Positions 1 through 8,542 of a DNA stretch of 61,873 nucleotides are shown here, piece by piece. The stretch lies in assembly GCF_007990755.1 (NCBI RefSeq), contig NZ_BJXA01000054.1, positions 1 through 61,873 of the forward strand, given 5' to 3'. Origin of the DNA: Nocardia ninae NBRC 108245 (lineage in GTDB: Bacteria; Actinomycetota; Actinomycetes; Mycobacteriales; Mycobacteriaceae). Positions within the stretch are counted from its first letter, which is position 1; every line of letters starts with the position of its first letter. Both the position numbers and the translations under genes were made by a program. Under the pieces are notes generated by a model. That model saw only the letters and a list, made by a program, of their open reading frames with translations, did not search any database and was not told where the DNA came from.

Positions 1-1215
1 GATCAGTTGATGCAGATGCTCGGCGGCCGCCGTCGCGAACGCCGAGCCGTTGATGTCCTGGTCGCTGTCGATCACCTCGACGCGGGTTCCGGCCACCGCG
101 TCGAGTACCGAGTCGATGCACGCCGCGTCCGCCGCGGGGTCCCAGAATGGTCCGCCGTCCACGTCGACCGCGGACAGTCCGCCGCGAGGGACGAACAACG
201 CGGTGGGCCCGGTGGCCGCTGCCAGCTTCCGGCCGAGCACGGCACCGATGCGGGCCGCTTCGACGGCACTCGTGCGCAGCAACGTGACTGTCTCGTTGTG
301 GACGAGCAAGTTTCGCTCGCGGAACCGCTCCGGCACGGTGTCCTTCGGCCCGAAGTTCACCATGTCCAAGGCGCCGAGGCTGACGACCTGAGGAATGCCC
401 GCCTTTGCCGCCGCGGTGAGCCGATCAGGCCCGGCGGACAACACCCCGCCGACGACCTCGTCGGCGATCTCCGTGGTGGTGAGGTCGAGGACACCGGCGA
501 AGTGCCCGTGAGCGGCCAAATTCTCCATGGTGCGACCGCCGGAGCCGGTGGCGTGGAATACCAGCACCTCGTACCCCAGTTCCACCAACCGGCGTCGAGC
601 GGTATCCACGGCGGGGGTGGTGACGCCGAACATGGTGGCGGCGACAAGCGGCTTGTCCTGTGCCCCAGCAGGATTCGATCGTCTGGTCGCGTACGCGTCG
701 GCCATTCCCGCGATCGCCGCCGCGGCGTTACCCAGCACCTGACGGGAGATCGAGTTGATTCCCGCCACGTCGACGACGCTGTACATCAACGTCATGTCGG
801 TCGACCCGACATACGGCGAGACATCTCCACCAGCCATTGTCGAGACCAGCAGCTTCGGCAAGCCGACGGGCAACGCTTGCATGACCGTCGCGGCAATCGA
901 GGAACCGCCGCTACCACCCAGCGCGAGCACGCCACTGAGCCGACCCTGCGCGTACAGCTGCTCGGCGACGGTAGTGGCGCCGGCCGCCATCACCTCGAGG
1001 GCAACACCACGGTCACGTCGGCGCCTGAGCACCGCCAGATCGGCGCCCGCCGCCGCAGCGACCGCTGACGAGTCCACGTCGGCGACGAGGGCCGAGGTCC
1101 CCAAGACACCGGCGTCGACCAGAACGACCTCCTTGCCGCGCTCGGCGATCAAGTCACGGACGTATGCGTACTCCTCCCCCTTGGTGTCGAAGGTTCCCAA
1201 CAACATGATGGCCAC
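1..1215 (-). CDS. Tm-1-like ATP-binding (UPF0261) family protein, C-terminus cut by window edge
   Basis: Read on the minus strand from a GTG at 1215, which has an AGGAGG ribosome site 8 nt upstream (1224-1229). An ATG three codons later is an alternative. The frame stays open for 405 codons to the window edge. It begins with the family-typical N-terminus around LLGTFDTKGEE, followed by glycine-rich stretches (LALGGSGGSS near residue 100, STMAGGDVSPYVGSTD near 130) and a TPAV..AR...LGYEVLVFHATGSGGR segment near 215. Family members are about 400 aa, so little is missing. The family is related to the ATP-binding domain of tomato Tm-1. Its bacterial function is unknown, and it often sits beside a TIM-barrel partner, which would lie outside the window. 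It has the same orientation as the NOS/permease pair. Family call is confident, role is not. Confidence 0.85.
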   Translation of the reverse strand, partial: MAIMLLGTFDTKGEEYAYVRDLIAERGKEVVLVDAGVLGTSALVADVDSSAVAAAAGADLAVLRRRRDRGVALEVMAAGATTVAEQLYAQGRLSGVLALGGSGGSSIAATVMQALPVGLPKLLVSTMAGGDVSPYVGSTDMTLMYSVVDVAGINSISRQVLGNAAAAIAGMADAYATRRSNPAGAQDKPLVAATMFGVTTPAVDTARRRLVELGYEVLVFHATGSGGRTMENLAAHGHFAGVLDLTTTEIADEVVGGVLSAGPDRLTAAAKAGIPQVVSLGALDMVNFGPKDTVPERFRERNLLVHNETVTLLRTSAVEAARIGAVLGRKLAAATGPTALFVPRGGLSAVDVDGGPFWDPAADAACIDSVLDAVAGTRVEVIDSDQDINGSAFATAAAEHLHQLI

Positions 1216-1420
1216 GCGCCGCTCCTCCTATCTCACAACGCGGAAGACTCCCGACTCATAATCTGGCCCAAACAACGTGCCTGCGAGGGCTGATCGGCGA
1301 GATGAGTGGCCCGGCACTCGCTTTCGATACCTCGAGGTGGATACCGGTTCGGTGCGCACGGCTCCACACCGATCGCTCACTGTCCGTCACTTACTGGCGT
1401 GTCGAGTTGGCGCGGCGGCC

Positions 1421-2734
1421 CTACTCGGCGCCCTTCATCCCCTGTTTTGAGTGATTTCGGAGGTTCAGGCGGCGTGCAGAATTCATGCCCGGCAGCGCCG
1501 TACTCGCCTTCGCATACCGCATACCTCGCCATAGAAGTACACAGACGAAAATCACAATCGCTAAAATCAGGTCACGCCACGAGGCGACAAGCATCACGAG
1601 TCCACCACCCAGAGCGACGACCGAGATCGTTCGTTCGGCCAGTGATCGACAGAGACGTAATAATGAACCACACGCAAGGAGGTAGATCAGGAGGAAATTG
1701 ACCCCGGCTATCGAAAACAGAACTGCGGCAGCCTCGTCCCGGAAGAAGCCCAGCACACTGACGACTGATATTATTCCGATACCCGCAGGCAGAGCTACGA
1801 CAGCGCTATCCCGGAACAGAGGCATCGAGAGAACCGTGGGCAGAGCTCTCTCGATCGAGAACGTGTGGATCAACGAGACATATCCGTACAAGTTCGCGAA
1901 GAGACTCGCCAGCATAATAAGCGCGGCAAGAGAGTAGATGGTGGTCGAGTCGATGCCGAGAATTGACGCAGGAGCCGCGAGCGACAAGACGTCGTCGTCA
2001 CCCGAAGATAGGCTATTGCTCACTACCAGCAGCAAATATAACCCCACGACAATAAACCAACTGGCCGCCAACACTGCGCGATAGGCTCCACGCCCTCCTC
2101 GCATGTCCTTGCTCAGGAAAGTCACCAACTCCCAACCGGCGAAAGCGAAAAAGGCCATCCCGACGGCGCTGATCGAGGCCGCGGATGGAGTAGCGCCTAC
2201 ATTGTCGAGAGCGTTGGCGCTACCATGCTTCCACAACGCACCCAACACGACACACACGACAATAAATAATGACAGCAAGCTTGTGGTTGTTTGAAATAGT
2301 GATGAGGATTTTGTGCCGAGCCACATTACCAGGCCAGAACTTACCGTCGCAGCGATGGCGACCACCGGGATGAGATGCGTCCAGCTGAACATCGTCGAGA
2401 TATAATTACCGGTGACGAGCGCTATGCCAGGAATACCGACACTGAATGTAGCGACCAGCAAAACCTTTACATAGTCGGCCACATGCCGTCCGAGGCCGGC
2501 TTGTACCAGCTCGTGGATTCCAGAACTACCGTCAACATACGTCTCCAGACGATACAGACACCACAGAATGCCGGCCATTAGCACAGATCCTATGATCCAG
2601 GTCCAGAGTGCGCCCTGCCCGGCGACGAGCCCTACTTGCCCGGGCAGGGCAAGCAGACCGCTGCCGGTAACGATCGATACCGCGAACGCTAGTGCCGCTG
2701 GGGTTCCTATTTTCTTAGTTCCCGAATCAACCAT
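1421..2734 (-). CDS. APC-superfamily amino-acid permease, coupled to NOS
   Basis: 437 aa, predominantly hydrophobic with about 12 membrane segments. The N-terminal segment (residues 10-40, VSIVTGSGLLALPGQVG) carries the unwound TM1 glycine motif (GSGLLALP) typical of the amino acid-polyamine-organocation superfamily. A second signature, GMAFFAFAGWELV, lies near residue 190. Its ATG overlaps the 3' end of the NOS gene by 8 bases, so the two are translationally coupled. The simplest reading is that it supplies the NOS substrate L-arginine or exchanges it for citrulline, but substrate specificity cannot be read from sequence. Base composition here is visibly less GC-rich than in the enediyne genes, suggesting separate acquisition. 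The polar tail after residue 405 is probably cytoplasmic. Confidence 0.85.
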   Translation of the reverse strand: MVDSGTKKIGTPAALAFAVSIVTGSGLLALPGQVGLVAGQGALWTWIIGSVLMAGILWCLYRLETYVDGSSGIHELVQAGLGRHVADYVKVLLVATFSVGIPGIALVTGNYISTMFSWTHLIPVVAIAATVSSGLVMWLGTKSSSLFQTTTSLLSLFIVVCVVLGALWKHGSANALDNVGATPSAASISAVGMAFFAFAGWELVTFLSKDMRGGRGAYRAVLAASWFIVVGLYLLLVVSNSLSSGDDDVLSLAAPASILGIDSTTIYSLAALIMLASLFANLYGYVSLIHTFSIERALPTVLSMPLFRDSAVVALPAGIGIISVVSVLGFFRDEAAAVLFSIAGVNFLLIYLLACGSLLRLCRSLAERTISVVALGGGLVMLVASWRDLILAIVIFVCVLLWRGMRYAKASTALPGMNSARRLNLRNHSKQGMKGAE

Positions 2735-3926
2735 GCGCCGGGCATTCCGCCGGTGCGGACTGCATGCCTCGCGTCAAAAAATTCGGACGGAGTGCAAAAT
2801 CCGGGTCGTCATATGCGCGATGAAATGTGGGTGTGGTGGACGCGGAGATCGGTGGGTTGATCCAGGACCAGTCGGTAGGAACTTTCCTTAGACTCCGATG
2901 TTCACGTTCCACGTGCTTGATGAACTGTTTCGCAGCGGTATGGTGGTCGACGATGTGAACGCCCGCCTTGCCATAGCTCCATTGCACAGCGTATGTCAGT
3001 TCCACTGCTGCACGATCTTTCCACAATGTCGCGTCCCGCCGAGTATCCAGGCCCATAGCGCGAGCCACACACGGCAGCATGTTGTAGCGGCTCTCATCCG
3101 AAAGGTTCCGAGCGCCGATCTCGGACGAGACGTACCATCCACTGAACGGAGCAGCGCGGAACTCGAGGCCACCGATCGACAGTACTTTGTCACTGATAGC
3201 GGGGTTAACGTGCCATCGCAAACCCAATTCCCCGATTCCAGGGTATTCCGGGTGTTCGATCTGCACTTCCATGATGTACTCGGGAGGAATCTCGTACATC
3301 GATATCTGTCCAGACGGGGATTTGATCAACAACGGCAGCACATCGAATGCCGTTCGCGCAGGTACCCAACCCCACTCGAGGGCCAAATCGGTCAACTCGA
3401 GATGCAGCGGGTCACCGATCACCGACCCGTCCGTTCGGCGATATCCCGCGTATCTGATCAGCTGGGGATTCAAAATCTCGAACCCCATACCGTTACTCGA
3501 CTGCGGGAACACGGAGATCACGGCACGGAGGGCACCGTTGTTGGTCGAGTACTCGAGGTGCTCCAAGCACCCCTCGAAGACGTCTTGGACCGTATTGGCT
3601 CGACGGAAATCGAGAACCTGCAGAGTGCGCCAATGCATCCTGCCATTGCAGCGGGCATGATTGCGCCAGGCAAGCATCGCGCCCAACCGAAGCTCTTCCC
3701 CGGTGAGTTCGTACGAGCCGCTTTCTGCTATCTGCTCACCAATACCGTATATTCTGGAATCTGGCACTGTGACGAATTCTTTCAGCGCTTTACCAAGTTG
3801 TTGAAATTCGCCGATCAGCGAGCTCTCCGGCGTCACGCCCGCTATACCGGGAGTCGCACTACAGATATCCTCATTATTCATTGAGTAAGTACAAGAATCG
3901 CCGCTATCAGATAAATGGACACTCAT
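2727..3926 (-). CDS. nos: bacterial nitric oxide synthase, oxygenase domain only
   Basis: 399 aa from an ATG at 3926 with GGGGAG 8 nt upstream. The longer frame to 3971 has no ribosome site. It converts L-arginine to citrulline and NO using electrons from separate reductases. The haem-thiolate signature AWRNHARCNGR is present (Cys93). The substrate-binding segment FSGWYVSSEIGARNLSD carries the arginine-binding Glu269. The HHTAAKQF stretch (328-335) and WSWINPP near 353-359, which stacks pterin/haem in the family, are also visible. There is no reductase domain, as usual for bacteria. About 30-45 extra N-terminal residues precede the conserved core. The stop overlaps the permease start. In actinomycetes, NOS genes inside biosynthetic clusters feed NO into products (thaxtomin nitration, 8-azaguanine triazole). 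Neighbouring purine genes favour the second type of use. Confidence 0.95.
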   Translation of the reverse strand: MSVHLSDSGDSCTYSMNNEDICSATPGIAGVTPESSLIGEFQQLGKALKEFVTVPDSRIYGIGEQIAESGSYELTGEELRLGAMLAWRNHARCNGRMHWRTLQVLDFRRANTVQDVFEGCLEHLEYSTNNGALRAVISVFPQSSNGMGFEILNPQLIRYAGYRRTDGSVIGDPLHLELTDLALEWGWVPARTAFDVLPLLIKSPSGQISMYEIPPEYIMEVQIEHPEYPGIGELGLRWHVNPAISDKVLSIGGLEFRAAPFSGWYVSSEIGARNLSDESRYNMLPCVARAMGLDTRRDATLWKDRAAVELTYAVQWSYGKAGVHIVDHHTAAKQFIKHVEREHRSLRKVPTDWSWINPPISASTTPTFHRAYDDPDFALRPNFLTRGMQSAPAECPAHG

Positions 3927-4279
3927 CCGAACATCTCCCCACTTGCATAAAATTATCGAACGGAAGCACAATTACTGCCGGGCGTACACGCATAGTGCTC
4001 GTCGCATACGGAATACACCTTCGACCGGGCGCCAAATTTCTGCCACCAGCAGACATCAAGTACTCGCTGCCACCCTTCACTTGGTCAGCGACAACCTGAA
4101 GTCTGACGCATATTTCACACGAGAATACAGTGAATATCTCACCGAGAAACGCTACAAGAGGTTCCTTCCCTCTCCCGAACAAACGTCATATCACTCATGT
4201 TAGTCACACGTATGACTTTGCGCAACTGATCCACTCGAAAGACCGTCGACGCCCCGCGCGTCTTACGAGGAGGTTGTCT
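3927..4279. other. intergenic region between NOS and small ORF
   Basis: About 350 bases, AT-richer than the flanks. It contains short open frames on both strands without ribosome sites, which I do not regard as genes. It must hold the NOS promoter (leftward) and that of the small ORF (rightward). The only structured element I see is the operator-like dyad at 4202-4217. Confidence 0.5.
4202..4217. promoter_or_regulatory. LacI-type operator near NOS/small ORF
   Basis: The 16-bp dyad AGTCACACGTATGACT has perfect 5-base arms (AGTCA/TGACT). Its core TCACACGTATGA differs by one base from the palindrome TCATACGTATGA that is repeated upstream of the LOG operon. It lies 64 bases before the small ORF and about 275 bases before the NOS start. 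Same-regulon control is inferred. Confidence 0.6.
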
Positions 4280-4280
4280 C

Positions 4281-4400
4281 ATGACAAATCCTTCGCGATC
4301 TGTTCATAATCCGGTAACAGAACCTGGCGATACCTGTTACATCGGCAGCGGCGACGCCGGGATAAGCTACGGCACCGACCTCATCAAACGCCACGGCTAG
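4281..4400 (+). CDS. 39-residue small ORF with strong ribosome site
   Basis: ATG at 4281 follows ACGAGGAGG (4265-4273) at good spacing, and TAG ends at 4400. The peptide starts MTNPSRSVHNPV and ends in TDLIKRHG. It is polar, has one Cys (about residue 19) and a glycine-rich middle. I do not recognise it. There is an operator-like dyad 64 bases upstream. The same frame remains open for another 57 codons after the TAG, so it could be a small free peptide, a precursor peptide, or the front of a gene interrupted by a nonsense codon. No RiPP-type modifying enzyme is visible nearby. Confidence 0.45.
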   Translation: MTNPSRSVHNPVTEPGDTCYIGSGDAGISYGTDLIKRHG

Positions 4401-4679
4401 TGGGGAACAGTTGGTGGACAACCACATCCGTCACAGCCAAGGCAGCAGAACGCCGCCGAGCACCGCGCGATCGACGACGAGGTGACCGCGTCCCCGTACC
4501 GGCCGAACGTTCGGACCGGCAGCGAACGTACAGATGTAGTGGTCGCCAACAGAGACATTCTTGGTCGAGCATAGAATTATGTGTCGCGATCACACTGCCG
4601 CGCGGTTTTCGGCCGTCTTTTCGACGTCAACGCGGTAAACTTCGGGTGCATTTATTCTTATTGGACACGAGAGGTGCTG
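4401..4679 (+). other. open frame continuing past the small-ORF stop, then lacI leader
   Basis: Directly after the TAG at 4398-4400 the same frame reads without a stop to a TAG near 4575, with protein-like composition (AIDDEVTASPYRPN, DVVVANRDILGRA). No new start codon with a ribosome site is evident. It may be the downstream half of a pseudogene. The remainder up to 4679 is the leader of the lacI-type gene. No clear promoter was assigned. Confidence 0.3.
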
Positions 4680-5738
4680 ATGAGCGATCGCGATGGCAGA
4701 TCACGATCCACACAGCGAGTCACCAGCCGCGACGTAGGGAAAGCTGCTGGCGTCTCACAATCGACGGTTTCCATCGTATTGAGCGAACGCTGGCACGGTC
4801 GAATTTCAGAACTGACCGCCATGCGCGTATTGCGCACCGCCGAACGCATGGGTTACCGGCCGAATTTGGCGGCACGCAGCCTACGCACCGGAAGTACGAA
4901 TACCGTACTCATGGTCGTACCTGTGCTGAGCAACCCCTTCTTCGCCGCCGTCCACTCCGCAGCGGTTCGCGAGGCGGCCATGAGCGGCGTCAGCATCGTC
5001 GTGTATCCACTCGACGCCGACGACGAGATGACGCCTTTTCCCTCCAGCCGACAGATTGCGGATGGCATTCTGGCCTGCTCGGTGGATCCGGCGAGAATAA
5101 GTGAACTCGTCGACGGGTTACCCTTCGTAGTCATCGACGGCGCGCCACCACCGAATGTCTGCGCGATCAATGCGGACATCACGGGTGGCGCTTCCCGCGC
5201 CGTCACACATCTCGCCCAGCTCGGTCATCGTCGGGTCGTCCACCTCGCCGCTGACCGCACCACGTGGACATTCCGCCAGCGCGGCTCCGCATTCGACGCA
5301 GCATGCGCAGCGCACGGCCTCACTTCCTTGCGCGCCACCAGCAGGCCGAGCATCGAAGATGGATACCGCACCGCACTGGCGCTGATGCAGGGTTACGTCG
5401 AATCGTTGGGCATCGTGTGTGACAACGACCAGCTGGCACTCGGTGTCTATTGGGCCGCACACGAAGCCGGCCTCGGCATTCCCCGCGATATCTCGGTGAT
5501 CGGCTTCGACGACACCCCGATCAGCGCGGTGATGCGTCCGCCGTTGACGACGATTCACGTCCCCGGCGATGAGCTGGGAACGCTCGGAATCAGGGCGCTG
5601 ATCCAAGAAGTCCGTGGCGATCATGCCGCCGCCACGCTGCTGCCGACATCGCTCGTCATCCGTGGCTCGACAAGTGCCCCGCCGATGGCGGCCCCAGGTA
5701 TCCGCCCGATCGCGCCTCCCGAATCGGGCGGAGCGTAA
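4680..5738 (+). CDS. LacI-family transcriptional regulator 1
   Basis: 352 aa from an ATG at 4680 preceded by GAGAGG. Upstream in-frame starts lack a ribosome site. The N-terminal helix-turn-helix (about residues 14-60) reads VTSRDVGKAAGVSQSTVSIVLS, followed by a hinge with NLAARSLRTG. A periplasmic-binding-protein-like effector domain follows (VLMVVPVLSNPFFAAVHSAA; VIGFDDTPISAVMRPPLTTI near the C-terminus), as in classical LacI/GalR proteins. It is clearly paralogous to the second LacI protein at 7333-8364, and both carry an unusual S(I)xLSxxWxGR stretch after the recognition helix. It converges on guaA with a 19-base gap. The two repressors probably read the same or similar palindromes and sense a nucleotide or product of this locus. 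The effector is unknown. Confidence 0.85.
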   Translation: MSDRDGRSRSTQRVTSRDVGKAAGVSQSTVSIVLSERWHGRISELTAMRVLRTAERMGYRPNLAARSLRTGSTNTVLMVVPVLSNPFFAAVHSAAVREAAMSGVSIVVYPLDADDEMTPFPSSRQIADGILACSVDPARISELVDGLPFVVIDGAPPPNVCAINADITGGASRAVTHLAQLGHRRVVHLAADRTTWTFRQRGSAFDAACAAHGLTSLRATSRPSIEDGYRTALALMQGYVESLGIVCDNDQLALGVYWAAHEAGLGIPRDISVIGFDDTPISAVMRPPLTTIHVPGDELGTLGIRALIQEVRGDHAAATLLPTSLVIRGSTSAPPMAAPGIRPIAPPESGGA

Positions 5739-5757
5739 AGAGGCCACCCTGTCAGCC

Positions 5758-7329
5758 CTACTCCCACTCGATCGTCGCAGGGGGCTTGCTCGTGACATCC
5801 AGCACGACGCGGTTCACCTCGGGAAGTTCGTTCGTCAGCCGATTCGATAGCGCCGCGATGAGTTCGTGCGGCAGCCGAGTCCAGTCAGCGGTCATCGCAT
5901 CCTCGCTTGTTACCGGCCGCAGCACGAGTGGATGTCCATACGAGCGACCGTCCCCCATGACACCGACGCTGCGCACCTCCGCCAAGAGAACGACGGGGAA
6001 CTGCCATACGTCGGCGTCTGCTGGTTCCTTCGCCATCACCTCGCGGACGATCGCATCAGCTTTCCGGACCAGTTCGAGGCGCTGCTGCGTCACTTCGCCC
6101 ACGATTCGTATTGCCAGACCCGGGCCAGGAAAGGGCTGGCGGCCTATGATCGACTTCGGCAGACCGAGTTCTGCGCCAAGCCTGCGTACCTCGTCTTTGA
6201 ACAGCTGACGCAGCGGCTCGACCAGCGAAAAGCGCATCTCCTCCGGCAGTCCGCCGACATTGTGGTGGCTCTTGATGTTGGCCGCAGTGTTACCGCTGCC
6301 GCCGGACTCGATGACGTCGGAATAGAGCGTTCCCTGCACCAAGAAGTGTCGATCGAAACCGTCGTCGGCCGCCATTTCCGATACCGCGTCGGTGAAGCTT
6401 TCGATGAACGATCGGCCGATCGCCTTACGTTTCAGCTCGGGCTCCGAAATTCCGGCCAAGCTGTCGAGGAACCGCTTCTGTTCGTTCCGAACCGTCAGTA
6501 CGGCGCCGGTCGCCCCTTCGAAATCACGCACCACCTGTTCGCGTTCGCCTTCCCGGAGCAACCCGTTGTCGACAAGTACGCAGGAAAGCCGGTCACCGAT
6601 TGCCGCGTGCACCACGGCCGCGGCGACCGCCGAATCGACACCACCCGACAGGGCGCAGATCGCCCTACCGTCACCAACCTTGTCTCGGACGTCATCAATT
6701 AGTTCACCGGCGACATCACCCATCGACCAGTTCGGCGCACAGTCGGCGACGACCTCCAGAAACCTCCGAAGCACCTCTGGACCGTGGGGTGTGTGATGTA
6801 CTTCTGGATGATATTGAACACCCGCCATTCGCAGCGCCGGCGACTCGAATGCCGCGATCGCGGTTCGATCACTCGAAGCCATGACATCGAACCCGATAGG
6901 CGCCCGCACTACCGCGTCGCGATGACTCATCCAGACAGGCATCTCGGTGGGTAACCCGCCATGCAAAGCACCGCCTTTTACCCGAATGTCCGTTCTGCCG
7001 TACTCCGCAACACCGTTGTGGGCTACCTGTCCGCCGAGCAGCAAGGCCATGAGCTGGAATCCGTAGCATATACCGAATACCGGAACACCCAATTCGAGAA
7101 CTTTCCGATCGATCGCCGGCGCACCCGGAGCATAAACCGAGCTCGGACCACCGGACAATATCAGGGCCAACGGCTTCGACTGTTCGATCTCCACAGCGGC
7201 GGTATCGTGCGAGACCACGACCGAATAGTAACCGAGCTCTCGCACACGGCGGGCTATGAGATGCGCGTATTGTGCGCCGAAATCAATGATGACGACGGGC
7301 CGACGAGCGCTCTTCAAAATTGACTCCAA
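5758..7329 (-). CDS. guaA: GMP synthase (glutamine-hydrolysing), cluster copy
   Basis: 523 aa. It converts XMP, ATP and glutamine to GMP. The N-terminal class I glutamine amidotransferase domain has FGICYGFQ with nucleophile Cys88 and the catalytic YHPEVHH segment (His174, Glu176). The ATP pyrophosphatase domain has the PP-loop SGGVDS (228-233). The dimerisation domain ends in the canonical KPPATIEWE. All catalytic residues are present, so it should be active. The start is a TTG at 7329 by frame length, but a TTG at 7317 has GGAG at better spacing. The gene starts 3 bases after its upstream LacI gene, so the two form an operon. A regulated guaA beside NOS and purine-type genes is more likely pathway-dedicated or a resistance copy than the housekeeping gene. 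This is inference; genome context would decide. Confidence 0.95.
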   Translation of the reverse strand: MESILKSARRPVVIIDFGAQYAHLIARRVRELGYYSVVVSHDTAAVEIEQSKPLALILSGGPSSVYAPGAPAIDRKVLELGVPVFGICYGFQLMALLLGGQVAHNGVAEYGRTDIRVKGGALHGGLPTEMPVWMSHRDAVVRAPIGFDVMASSDRTAIAAFESPALRMAGVQYHPEVHHTPHGPEVLRRFLEVVADCAPNWSMGDVAGELIDDVRDKVGDGRAICALSGGVDSAVAAAVVHAAIGDRLSCVLVDNGLLREGEREQVVRDFEGATGAVLTVRNEQKRFLDSLAGISEPELKRKAIGRSFIESFTDAVSEMAADDGFDRHFLVQGTLYSDVIESGGSGNTAANIKSHHNVGGLPEEMRFSLVEPLRQLFKDEVRRLGAELGLPKSIIGRQPFPGPGLAIRIVGEVTQQRLELVRKADAIVREVMAKEPADADVWQFPVVLLAEVRSVGVMGDGRSYGHPLVLRPVTSEDAMTADWTRLPHELIAALSNRLTNELPEVNRVVLDVTSKPPATIEWE

Positions 7330-7332
7330 TTC

Positions 7333-8364
7333 TTATTCGGTTGCGTCCAACGAAATTCCCATAGTGCATGATTTACTTGCCGACTCGCGAACGATCAATG
7401 CGGTGGGCAATGTGTCCACTTCCAGCGCTCCTCCCGCCGTCAGTGTGATCAACTTCTGCATAGCCCGCTCGCCGAGCGCTTTTGCAGGAATGCTTACGCT
7501 GGTCAAACTCGGCTGCAGAAGCTCAGCGACATCTGAATTCTCGAAGCTGACGACAGAAATCTGCTGCGGAATCTTCCAGCCCAGTCTGTCCGCTGCGAAA
7601 TACATACCCGTCGCGATCTGATCGGTGTCGCAAACAACGGCCGTCCACGGTGTTCGACTGCCATATCCAGCGATCAGATTGTTTGCGGCACGGTAGGCGT
7701 CGGCCACGGTCGGAGCTACCCTAATCCGGGCTCCCTGAATACCCAGTGCGGAACTGTGTTCGTCGAAAGACTCCGACCTGCGCCGAAATGTCCACGATGC
7801 TGGATCTCCGGCGAAATGCAACACCGAAGAATGCCCCAGAGATTTCAGATAGTTGAGCGCTTCGTGCATGCCGGAGCCCAGATCCGCGTTGACCACGGGG
7901 CAATCGACCGCCGGATCCATGTCGATCGCCACCGTGGGCTGACCGTTGGCGAGCCGGGTCAACGTAGCGGGGTCGAGCGAGCATCCGATAACCCCATTCG
8001 CACCACTCAGGGCGTCAGCGGCCGGACTCCCTCCGTCGGGCACTGGCCAAACAACCAGTCCGCGACCATGTTTCACGCCCTCCGCCGACGCACCGGCGTG
8101 AATCTCGGCGAACATCGGGTTTCCCAGAGTTGGCACCAACATGAACACCAAGCCACCTGTCCCCTGCCGCAGATTTCGCGCAGCGACGTTGGGCGTGTAG
8201 TGCATCTTGGCGGCCATCTGTCTGATCTCATCGACCGTGCCCGCGGCCAGACGCCCGCGCCAGTGGTTGCTGAGCGCTATCGATACCGCCGATTGAGACA
8301 CACCCACCGCACGTGCGACGTCTTGACTGGTGACCTTGCGTGGCCTTTGCTGAGCTCCGCTCAT
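7333..8364 (-). CDS. LacI-family transcriptional regulator 2
   Basis: 343 aa from an ATG at 8364 preceded by GAAGGG. The longer frame to 8481 would run through the operator array and is rejected. The helix-turn-helix reads VTSQDVARAVGVSQSAVSIALS, with hinge NVAARNLRQG and a sugar/purine-binding type effector domain (FMLVPTLGNPMFAEIHAG; ISVVSFENSDVAELLQPSLTSV). It is a paralogue of the regulator at 4680. It is followed after 3 bases by guaA in the same direction. Its start is 62 bases from the nearest of four TCATACGTATGA palindromes, so autoregulation plus control of the divergent seven-gene operon is the simplest model. A purine-like effector, as for PurR, is an inference from the target genes. 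Confidence 0.85.
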   Translation of the reverse strand: MSGAQQRPRKVTSQDVARAVGVSQSAVSIALSNHWRGRLAAGTVDEIRQMAAKMHYTPNVAARNLRQGTGGLVFMLVPTLGNPMFAEIHAGASAEGVKHGRGLVVWPVPDGGSPAADALSGANGVIGCSLDPATLTRLANGQPTVAIDMDPAVDCPVVNADLGSGMHEALNYLKSLGHSSVLHFAGDPASWTFRRRSESFDEHSSALGIQGARIRVAPTVADAYRAANNLIAGYGSRTPWTAVVCDTDQIATGMYFAADRLGWKIPQQISVVSFENSDVAELLQPSLTSVSIPAKALGERAMQKLITLTAGGALEVDTLPTALIVRESASKSCTMGISLDATE

Positions 8365-8425
8365 GCCGTTCCCTTCGCTACCCACTCCTCGTACGTGCCG
8401 ATCCGGGGTCTTGACGCGATCTGGT

Positions 8426-8506
8426 TCATACGTATGATAGCAGGCATTCATACGTATGACGCCCAAAAGGCTCATACGCATGATGTGATGGGTATCATAC
8501 GTATGA
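8426..8506. promoter_or_regulatory. array of four LacI-type operators
   Basis: Palindromes occur at 8426-8437, 8448-8459 and 8495-8506 (all TCATACGTATGA) and at 8472-8483 (TCATACGCATGA, one change). Start-to-start spacing is 22, 24 and 23 bases, close to two helical turns each, so all lie on roughly one DNA face. The array sits in the 178-base divergent region between the lacI-guaA operon and the LOG operon. The central CG with flanking dyad is typical of LacI/PurR operators. Confidence 0.85.
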
Positions 8507-8542
8507 CATCATGATCCACTACAGTGGAGGAGTGCGGAAATC

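Noticed and set aside
7-1068. 353-residue plus-strand open frame at the left edge
   Set aside because: It is the shadow of the minus-strand UPF0261 gene; composition is Arg/Gly/Asp-rich nonsense and there is no ribosome site.
2727-3926. NOS as a thaxtomin-type nitration system with the P450
   Set aside because: The only P450 (50350-51696) is 47 kb away in the enediyne half and is not linked by operon or operator; the nearby genes are nucleotide enzymes.
3907-4203. Open frames on both strands between NOS and the small ORF
   Set aside because: Neither has a ribosome site or recognisable composition, and the minus one overlaps the NOS start.
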